Source of the DNA: JBBIOI01 sp037443425
GTDB lineage: Bacteria > Desulfobacterota > BSN033 > UBA1163
Direction: 5' to 3'
NCBI GenBank assembly: GCA_037443425.1
Contig: JBBIOI010000015.1
Span: forward strand, 1-41,161
DNA length: 41,161 nucleotides
Below, in pieces: positions 34,434 through 41,161 of the stretch (position 1 is its first letter; each line of letters begins with the position of its first letter). A program made the position numbers and the translations under genes. Under the pieces are notes generated by a model. That model searched no databases, was not told where the DNA came from, and saw only the letters and a list, made by a program, of their open reading frames with translations.

Positions 34434-37400
34434 ATGAGCCTTATTAGAAGTTTACTGAGATTTAGAAACAGAAACAAGAAAATACATTTAATAAGAAATA
34501 AGTTTTTTCTCGAGCCCCTTGAACCCCGTCTTCTTCTTGATGCAGTTTCGTGGGATGGTGGCGGTGGTGACAATCGATGGGAGAATAGATTTAACTGGAG
34601 CACAGACCAACTACCTGGTGTGAATGATGATGTGTTGATCGATCTTTCAGAATCTAATCCTACAATCATCCTTTCTTCAGGAAGTCAATCCATTCGCAGC
34701 CTCAACAGTTATGAGAACATTACTGTCTCAGGAGGATCACTGTCACTTTCTGCAGATTCGTCCATTATTGACGCCACTTTGCACCTATCCTCCGGAAGCC
34801 TTTCTATTGAGGAAGGTTCAACGTTGCATTCGGCTATTTTTAATCTTTCTGGAGGGACGTTGAACCTGGCCGGGACGTTGACAGTTGATATGATGAACTG
34901 GAGTGGTGGGGCGATGGTGAAAGGTTTGGGTACCGGGCTTATTGATATTCCTGCAGGTAAGACGCTCAACGTGACAGGGGGCAGTGATCACACCCTGGAT
35001 AGCATCAGGGTGGACAATGCGGGTGTGATCAACTACAGTACCAGTACCAGTGTTTACGATCGGTTGCGTTTGCAAAATGGTGTGGTGATCAACAATGTGG
35101 GGGTGTTTGATTTTAAGGTCAACAACTATGTGGATGCGACGGGTGGTACTGCTACCTTCAACAATACGGGCAAGGTGGTAAAGAGTGCAGAAACAGGCAC
35201 CTCGGGGTTTCAAAACAATGGTGGGACAATGACATTCAACAATACTGGTGGCACATTGGATTCAGGAACCGGGACACTGAACCTACCGGTATTGAGCAAC
35301 CATTCGGGAGTTCTTACGATATTAGGTTCCAATGTGCGGTTGAGCGGCAACACCCACAACTTTGCTGCGGGCAGCAGTGTGACGGGGGTATTGAATCTGG
35401 TTGGGGCGACGGTCAACTTCAGTAACACGAGCCTCAGTGGAGTTTTGAACTATTCTTCGGGGGCGCTTAACATCTTGGCTGGCAGCACGCTCAGCCTTGC
35501 ATCTGGTACGACCTTCAATTGGAGTGCGGGCAGTACAATCAGCAGTCCAGGTGCAGGCACGGCCATTCTCGTATTGGCAAACGGAGCAGTGTTGAATGTG
35601 AGCGGTAGCGGGGGCCACACACTTGACGATATCACGCTCAACAATGCGGGTGTGATCAACTACAGCACGAGCACCAGTGTATATGATCGGTTGCGGTTGC
35701 AAAACGGTGCGGTGATTGACAATGTGGGGGTGTTTGATTTCAAGGTCAACAACTATGTGGATGCTACTGGTGGTACTGCTACCTTCAATAATACGGGCAA
35801 GGTGGTAAAGAGTGCTGGAACAGAGACCTCAGGGTTTCAAAACAATGGTGGGACATTTAGCGTGGTCAATGCTTCAACAGGGACTATCGAGATAAATTCT
35901 GGGACAATTGATGTTAAGCCTGCTTTTAGTAATACAGGTATCGTCTATCTTGGTGATGGAACGGTCTTCCGGAGGATTGGAGGGTTTATAAGCAATGGTA
36001 CACTCGCTGGCACTGGAATAATAGATGTTGGAAAAGGCTACACACTCGACAATCAAGGAATTATTACACCTGGGAAGGTAGGCGGTGACAGCACCGGCAC
36101 ACTTACCATTGTCGGAAATGTAATTCAAAGTGAAACAGCTATAACAAAAATAGAGATTGAAAATCCTGTTTCCGGAGAATTTGATGTCTTAGATGTTAAC
36201 GGATTACTTATTTTAAATGGAAAGATTATTGTTTCGGGGACAGAAAAGACCGGGAATTACCCGGTTATCACTGCTTATTCGATTTTTGGCACGTTTGATG
36301 TAATCGATAAATTTGGGGCTTTTGATTTGAATGTCAATTACGGAACTACAACTGTGACATTGGTCACTACTGCTTTGGAGAACCAATCGCCAGTGGCCAG
36401 AGACGATTCTATTTCCACAGATAGAAACATAGCTGTAACGTTTGACGTCCGACTCAATGATGAAGATCCAGATTTTGATGATCTCATGGTTTCAGATTTT
36501 ACAAACCCAGCCCATGGGACAGTTACCATTAACCCCAATGGGACTCTTACCTATATGCCAGAGACAGGTTTCACTGGCACAGACTCTTTTAACTATCGAG
36601 TCTCAGATGGCCAGGCCATAAGCGACTATGCTACAGTAACGATAACGGTCTATGCCCCCTTACCTGAACCTGCTGAACTTGTAAGCGATATCAACACAGG
36701 TCTGGCAGCATTGTTTCCTGAAATACCTCGCATCGGGAGCCTTTTCAACGGCATTGATTTGACAATCCTACCTGGTAACCTTGGAACAAGCCTTGGTATT
36801 GACTCAATCTTTTCTCAATTACAGGAACCTGTTGTGTCATCAAGTGACTCTTTGACAGAGCTGGTCAACAATTTGGAAATCGCAGGTTTCGAAGTATTGG
36901 GAATACGAGGAGGTTTCACCGACCAAACCCACGCCATCCCTGATATTTCCATGCCAGGAGATATCCTTGCCCTGCGCTTCCAAAGTGAGGCTTCCGGCCT
37001 CAATGCGACTTCCGAATTTGACAATTCTATTCTCTCGATTCTCCAGGATCTACACCCTTCTGCGAGCCTGAGTGGCCTTTTAAACTGGATCGGTAACTTG
37101 AGGTTGAACTTCAATTTAGGTATAGACCAGGAAGGTTTTTATCTCTCAGGCGATGATATCCTTGAGCTTAATCTGAGATATGAAGATCCTTTAAGCGGAC
37201 AATTTCCACTGATTGGGAATTTATCTATCGATGCTTCGGGAAGTGTTGCAACTGGAGCAGATGGGCTCATAATCAGCCTTTCTGGAACTACTCCAGGTCT
37301 GCGATTACGGCTAGATCAGTTCACAAGCGATTTCTTACAACCGGTTGTAAATGGGAGCGCAGTCATATCATTGGACTTCATGCTTCAACCCATAAAGCTC

Positions 37401-40400
37401 GAATGGGCAGGAGAGTGGACAATTCAGATCACTGATAATGATGTTAGCGTTCAGACCAAAATCGACTTTCCTTGCACAGAAGACTTGATCTATTCACTTT
37501 TGCCTTATTTTACCGAACAATTGATGGAAGTTTTTGATGATCGTTTGGCTGGATTACTTAATAATATTTCTATTCCACTGGCAGACGATCTCGGTCCCCA
37601 AAAGACAATAGGTGAATGGCCATCTGAGATTTTGGAAGGAACTTCTCAGCAAAACGCCCTCGATTGGTTCGATGAAGCAATTCACTGGCTCTCCCAGGAG
37701 ACAAATTGGATGGGAGTGTATAAAGAAGCCTTACATAATTATAGATCCCGCGGAATGGGCCCTTATTATACTGCAGGAGATATGCTCCTCGGAAGTTATT
37801 ATTTACGAAAAAATTATGACTTAACAGGTGAAGGTATTAAGGTAGGTCTGATTTCTGATGGTATTCTGGGCATCGAACAGGCGATTGCGAGTGGCGATAT
37901 TCCATTGGACTGGGGCAATTGGAATCCTTCCCACCCAGGGGGCCCTCTCCTTAATGGAAAATCGAATATAAGTGTTGGGGCTGAAGGAACCGCTATGATG
38001 GAGATTCTATTCGACACCGCCCCTGATATAAAAGTCTTTTTCTCCGGGGTAGGAGATCCGGTTAGCGGTTCGGATGATGAGCCCATAGAGATTCGCTTTA
38101 TAGAAGGCATCAAATGGTTAATTGATCAAGGCGTTGATGTTATTGTCGATGATATAAGTTTTCGAGATGAACCATGGTTTTTTGACGGTTTAATTGCCAG
38201 CACGGTAGCGGACTATCTCGCAAAAACCGATGTTGTATTCGTAACTGCAGCTGGTAACGATGATTACGGACATTATCAAGGAGAATTCAATTTTAAATCC
38301 GGAAGCCCAATGTTTCCAGATCTTTGGCAGAATCAATTTGGAACCTGGCCTACGAATGATTATCTCTCTTTCGACGTGGGAAGTGGAAACACCCTTGTTG
38401 CCCTGATGCAGTGGAGTAATCCTGACTTTTCGAATTTGCAAATAAAGCTATTTGATGAAGCATCCAATCCGCTCCCAGTCTCGGTTGTAACCGGTGCACC
38501 GAGAAGCATTCTACGATACACAAACACGAGCAACCAGGAAATGACAGCAAGACTCTTTATTAACGCGATGGCTGCATTGCCGGGTGCAAGTATAGAGATT
38601 TTAACAAACAGAGAATTAGGGCCTATAGGCAACTCTTATCAAGGAACTTTTACACCTAAGACTTACGAACCACCAACCGAAGGAGGCGGCGGTTACCAGT
38701 ATTCCCATGCCTTCAGCCTAGATCAAGATTATATAGAGTTTCAACTTGGTGCAGGGGAAACAATCATTGTTAGACTCGAAACGTCAGGGAAAAACCTTCA
38801 ACCCAATACTCAGTTTCCCGCTCTTGAGTTAAGAGATGCAGGAAATAATATTCTGCCCGCAGAAATTGTGGATTCGAGTCTTCGTGCCTTCATTAAATAT
38901 AGGAATAATACTGCATCAGAAAAAGAAGTGCGCCTTTACCTTTTAAGTAGCGATCCAGAAGCTTCTCAAAACAGTTATTTAGAAATTTTCGCCAATCATA
39001 CCCTTGTTGCTCTCAACCCAGATAGCGACAGTATCTTCGGACATGCGGCAATTCCGGGAGTCATTACCGTTGGCGCTATAGATGCCCCCTACCAGAATCC
39101 TGAGCTGATTAATTTGGATGATTTAAGCGTACCTGCCGTATATAGTAGCTCTGGCCCCTCTACTATTTTAGGGGAAATACCACGGCAGAGCTTAGACGTA
39201 ATGGGTATTTCTAACATCCAAACATCGGGTGCAGCCGGATTTGGTATTCCTTTCCAAGGCACTTCGGCTGCTGCGCCTCATGTGGCAGGAATCATTGCTC
39301 AACTTATTCAGCTCCAGCGAAAAATTTTAGTAACATACCCAGAATTGAATTTCAGTGGATTGGTCAACGAGCGGCAAGATGTCATGGATGCCCTAACAGA
39401 AGTTGCAACTGATATGGAGGATTCTGGATGGAGTCCAAATTCTGGATTTGGCAGAGTTAACGCTGTATCATCTGCTGATTACCTTATAAATTATTATATG
39501 ACTCTTGCTGGTGCTGATCCTTCATCATTTGTGGATCCCCCTGACAGAGCTATCAATCTACTGACTGCTTTGGAGGGAGTTGGGTTCGATGTGGAATATG
39601 TAGCAACTTGTGAGGACCTGGCAAACCTCCTCTCGGGCCGGACAGATCAGGTAGGAGATCTCACCCGTTTGCGTTACCGGACAGATCCGAAAAACCTCTC
39701 TCCCTTCTATGCAGACTATGGCTTCGATGCAAGCGACATCGGCGGGCTGGCTGGCCTGAATCTGCAGGGGAATATAGCGGTCGAGGCCATGCCTTTATTC
39801 AATGTAGGCTTCGGGTTTGATACCACTGGATTCTTTGTAACAGCAGATTCAATTCTTGATGCTGAAATCACTGGTACTGCCAAAGCCACAGGCACTCTTG
39901 GTGATTTCAATGTTTCTGCTAAAGGAGAAATTAACCTGACGCCAAGGCTACTCCTTACCCCTCTTGACAGTGATACTGATGGAAAGCTACGAACCGAGGA
40001 ATTTCTTTCCAACTTTGATTCTTTAAATGTTGATCTGGATGCAGTGAGTGCGGATCTTGAACTCGATATAACCATCGGTCTGCTCGACTATGTTGATGCC
40101 GATGGTGACCACAACAACAACACGGAGCATGGAGGCGATCCCTTCCACTTTATCGCAACTACCTCAATTATTGCAACATCTGAAGATGAAGCTGGTTTCC
40201 ATTTTACATGGGAAGATATCAATGTCCTCAATCCGGATGTGAATCAGGATGGGACTGAAGATTTTACTTTGGCTGTGTTGATGGAAGACATCCGCCGATT
40301 AGCTGAGGATGCGATCCAAGGCAACCGCACCGATTTCCATCAACAACTCCTCGATGCATTCAATTCCATTAAATCTCCGTTAACTGATAACCCATTGGAC

Positions 40401-41161
40401 GAGGCGCTTAAGCTTGCCCAGAAACTTGGCCAGCATGTCCTCGACCATACCGAAGTCCTTTACGTGGCAGATTTCGAAACGATTGAGCAGTGGCTGAACG
40501 AAGGGCTTCCCTCCGAGCCGGCTGAAATTGTGCGTTTAAAAGTGGATATGGATGGACTGGCACTCGATGCGCTCGATGATCTAACAGAAGACTTCAGCAC
40601 ATTACTCCCAGAAGCTGTCTCAGATAGGGTTAGTATTGAAAATGCAGTTTTCATGGGAGATTTGGTGTTTGGTCTGGATACGGGTGATAACCCGTTTTAC
40701 ATTCTGACCGCACCAGACCAGATCCGTCCTGATGCAGTGACCGATTTAGGTGTAAGCTTCGATCTTGTGGCAGATCTTTCAGGACTTTCTATCCTGAATG
40801 GAGCAATTGAGCTTGGTTCTGCTATAGCTTCTCTTCCTGTGGTTGTGGATGTGAGTTTCTTTGATTCAGGGAAGATGCGGATAGGGGAAACCCTGGGTGC
40901 AATTGATGCAAAGATATCTGAGCCTGTAGTTCTCAATTTCGAGGTAGACTCAGCAACGCTTTTCAAGGATTTAGGAATTGATGTTCGTCTCGAAGATGAT
41001 GATCTGAATGATGATATCCCTGCGCTTTTGGGCACACTCGATATTACCAATCGCCGGCTTGATGTGACAGCACGAAAACTAATAACGATGCTTGGCGGTT
41101 TAATCGAAATCGAAGCCATTGGTGTTCGTATATTAATTGATCCAAATGCACCGCCAGAGAA
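34434..41161 (+). CDS. Giant LEPR-XLL surface protein with sedolisin-like protease domain (3' end outside the window)
   Basis: An open frame of 2242 codons from ATG 34434 (GGAGG 7 nt upstream) to the window edge, with no stop. Basic residues 1-28 lead into LEPRLLLDA (29-37), the LEPR-XLL signature of very large exported/surface proteins. Residues ~40-600 are repetitive, Gly/Asn/Ser/Thr-rich beta-helix-like sequence with a duplicated unit. A cadherin/VCBS-type domain follows (~652-740, ending GTDSFNYRVSDGQ.....ATVTITV). A subtilisin-fold protease domain begins near 1125, with Asp1142 (ISDGI), Glu1184 (GAEGTAMMEI, where subtilisins have His), Asn1275 (AAGND) and Ser1611 (GTSAAAPH). After it come EF-hand-like DSDTDGKLRTEEF and DVNQDGTEDF and further repeat modules. 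The richer GC content than left-hand genes suggests a separate history. Confidence 0.88.
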   Translation, partial: MSLIRSLLRFRNRNKKIHLIRNKFFLEPLEPRLLLDAVSWDGGGGDNRWENRFNWSTDQLPGVNDDVLIDLSESNPTIILSSGSQSIRSLNSYENITVSGGSLSLSADSSIIDATLHLSSGSLSIEEGSTLHSAIFNLSGGTLNLAGTLTVDMMNWSGGAMVKGLGTGLIDIPAGKTLNVTGGSDHTLDSIRVDNAGVINYSTSTSVYDRLRLQNGVVINNVGVFDFKVNNYVDATGGTATFNNTGKVVKSAETGTSGFQNNGGTMTFNNTGGTLDSGTGTLNLPVLSNHSGVLTILGSNVRLSGNTHNFAAGSSVTGVLNLVGATVNFSNTSLSGVLNYSSGALNILAGSTLSLASGTTFNWSAGSTISSPGAGTAILVLANGAVLNVSGSGGHTLDDITLNNAGVINYSTSTSVYDRLRLQNGAVIDNVGVFDFKVNNYVDATGGTATFNNTGKVVKSAGTETSGFQNNGGTFSVVNASTGTIEINSGTIDVKPAFSNTGIVYLGDGTVFRRIGGFISNGTLAGTGIIDVGKGYTLDNQGIITPGKVGGDSTGTLTIVGNVIQSETAITKIEIENPVSGEFDVLDVNGLLILNGKIIVSGTEKTGNYPVITAYSIFGTFDVIDKFGAFDLNVNYGTTTVTLVTTALENQSPVARDDSISTDRNIAVTFDVRLNDEDPDFDDLMVSDFTNPAHGTVTINPNGTLTYMPETGFTGTDSFNYRVSDGQAISDYATVTITVYAPLPEPAELVSDINTGLAALFPEIPRIGSLFNGIDLTILPGNLGTSLGIDSIFSQLQEPVVSSSDSLTELVNNLEIAGFEVLGIRGGFTDQTHAIPDISMPGDILALRFQSEASGLNATSEFDNSILSILQDLHPSASLSGLLNWIGNLRLNFNLGIDQEGFYLSGDDILELNLRYEDPLSGQFPLIGNLSIDASGSVATGADGLIISLSGTTPGLRLRLDQFTSDFLQPVVNGSAVISLDFMLQPIKLEWAGEWTIQITDNDVSVQTKIDFPCTEDLIYSLLPYFTEQLMEVFDDRLAGLLNNISIPLADDLGPQKTIGEWPSEILEGTSQQNALDWFDEAIHWLSQETNWMGVYKEALHNYRSRGMGPYYTAGDMLLGSYYLRKNYDLTGEGIKVGLISDGILGIEQAIASGDIPLDWGNWNPSHPGGPLLNGKSNISVGAEGTAMMEILFDTAPDIKVFFSGVGDPVSGSDDEPIEIRFIEGIKWLIDQGVDVIVDDISFRDEPWFFDGLIASTVADYLAKTDVVFVTAAGNDDYGHYQGEFNFKSGSPMFPDLWQNQFGTWPTNDYLSFDVGSGNTLVALMQWSNPDFSNLQIKLFDEASNPLPVSVVTGAPRSILRYTNTSNQEMTARLFINAMAALPGASIEILTNRELGPIGNSYQGTFTPKTYEPPTEGGGGYQYSHAFSLDQDYIEFQLGAGETIIVRLETSGKNLQPNTQFPALELRDAGNNILPAEIVDSSLRAFIKYRNNTASEKEVRLYLLSSDPEASQNSYLEIFANHTLVALNPDSDSIFGHAAIPGVITVGAIDAPYQNPELINLDDLSVPAVYSSSGPSTILGEIPRQSLDVMGISNIQTSGAAGFGIPFQGTSAAAPHVAGIIAQLIQLQRKILVTYPELNFSGLVNERQDVMDALTEVATDMEDSGWSPNSGFGRVNAVSSADYLINYYMTLAGADPSSFVDPPDRAINLLTALEGVGFDVEYVATCEDLANLLSGRTDQVGDLTRLRYRTDPKNLSPFYADYGFDASDIGGLAGLNLQGNIAVEAMPLFNVGFGFDTTGFFVTADSILDAEITGTAKATGTLGDFNVSAKGEINLTPRLLLTPLDSDTDGKLRTEEFLSNFDSLNVDLDAVSADLELDITIGLLDYVDADGDHNNNTEHGGDPFHFIATTSIIATSEDEAGFHFTWEDINVLNPDVNQDGTEDFTLAVLMEDIRRLAEDAIQGNRTDFHQQLLDAFNSIKSPLTDNPLDEALKLAQKLGQHVLDHTEVLYVADFETIEQWLNEGLPSEPAEIVRLKVDMDGLALDALDDLTEDFSTLLPEAVSDRVSIENAVFMGDLVFGLDTGDNPFYILTAPDQIRPDAVTDLGVSFDLVADLSGLSILNGAIELGSAIASLPVVVDVSFFDSGKMRIGETLGAIDAKISEPVVLNFEVDSATLFKDLGIDVRLEDDDLNDDIPALLGTLDITNRRLDVTARKLITMLGGLIEIEAIGVRILIDPNAPPE
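35016..35228 (+). repeat. Internal coding repeat, copy 1
   Basis: This 213-bp unit is repeated at 35643-35855 in the same frame with 19 differences by hand count (about 91% identity), many of them silent. It encodes a 71-residue beta-type unit with YDRLRLQNG and FDFKVNNYVDATGGTATFNN. Confidence 0.9.
35643..35855 (+). repeat. Internal coding repeat, copy 2
   Basis: Second copy of the 213-bp unit, same length and frame as 35016-35228 and starting 627 bp downstream. The sequence between the copies is also of the same repetitive beta type but not alignable at DNA level by eye. This points to a fairly recent internal duplication or recombination. Confidence 0.9.
37801..39330 (+). other. Subtilase/S53-like protease domain with Asp-Glu-Ser active site inside the giant protein
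   Basis: The order is Asp1142, Glu1184, oxyanion Asn1275, Ser1611. The EGTAM motif after the Asp replaces the HGTAVAG of subtilisins and matches the pattern of S53-like peptidases, which use Glu. Between Asn1275 and Ser1611 lie ~330 residues, much more than in simple subtilases. The extra part looks like one or two beta-sandwich inserts (DYLSFDVGSGNTLVALMQW and DYIEFQLGAGETIIVRLE). VITVGAIDA before the Ser is the usual strand. Confidence 0.75.

Noticed and set aside
34361..41119. Many minus-strand open frames opposite the giant gene (for example 34818-35213, 35322-35702, 39716-40075, 40697-41119)
   Set aside because: They are antisense shadows of one long plus-strand frame with clear domains; they have no recognisable motifs and mutually overlap.

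Overview
The window is about 41 kb of low-GC bacterial DNA, with only a handful of short gaps between genes over most of its length. The gene set suggests a Gram-negative anaerobe, most like the Desulfobacterota (old Deltaproteobacteria). It includes lipoproteins and exported proteins, a TAXI-type TRAP transporter, a molybdenum hydroxylase, an ECF sigma/anti-sigma pair, a bacterial deoxyhypusine-synthase homologue, an actinobacterial/archaeal-type inositol-phosphate synthase, a LEPR-XLL surface protein, and small GTCATTGCGAG-type intergenic repeats. This placement is an inference from gene content. No rRNA, tRNA or CRISPR array was seen.

Left part (1-10.2 kb): an mrfA-mrfB DNA-repair pair and a GAF/HD-GYP cyclic-di-GMP phosphodiesterase on the minus strand, then a class II fructose-bisphosphate aldolase. 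Next comes a tight operon of ECF sigma factor, zinc-finger anti-sigma factor and small exported protein, followed by a second exported protein with Pro-rich and PGHY-type repeats that ends in a strong hairpin. Several small membrane proteins and a YkgJ-type cysteine-cluster protein follow.

Metabolic operon (10.3-16.6 kb): a promoter overlapped by the palindrome GTATAC-T-GTATAC drives an FAD subunit carrying the extra [4Fe-4S] loop of 4-hydroxybenzoyl-CoA reductase. Behind it lie a fused [2Fe-2S]/molybdopterin subunit, a saccharopine-dehydrogenase-like enzyme and a glutamate-1-semialdehyde-aminomutase-like PLP enzyme. This looks like a catabolic pathway whose substrate I cannot name. A SemiSWEET-like protein follows.

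Proteostasis block (16.9-24.4 kb, minus strand): a small Hsp20-like protein, RsmE, a LonB-like protease, a J-domain protein and a ClpX-type unfoldase that keeps the IGF loop, with a deoxyhypusine-synthase-like gene upstream. A roughly 700-bp gap (24.4-25.1 kb) holds several palindromic miniature repeats and then ino1. Facing ino1 is a minus-strand operon of TAXI binding protein, DUF1850 protein, fused TRAP permease and a metallopeptidase lipoprotein. An intrinsic terminator is embedded at the start of the DUF1850 gene.

Right part (30.7-41.2 kb): two insertion sequences lie back to back. The second (with a DUF6788 gene and a transposase split by a frameshift at a T7 run) inserted exactly at the edge of the first and left a perfect 9-bp target duplication, CTCCAGTCA. 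Together they separate what appears to have been a compact divergent promoter region. To the right, a strong promoter with an overlapping 17-bp palindrome and a ~230-nt structured leader precedes a giant open reading frame that runs off the window (more than 2242 codons). It encodes a LEPR-XLL protein with repeat-rich beta structure, a cadherin-like domain and a subtilisin-fold protease whose usual catalytic His is replaced by Glu (D-E-S, sedolisin-like). This giant protein and the molybdenum-enzyme operon are the parts most worth following up.
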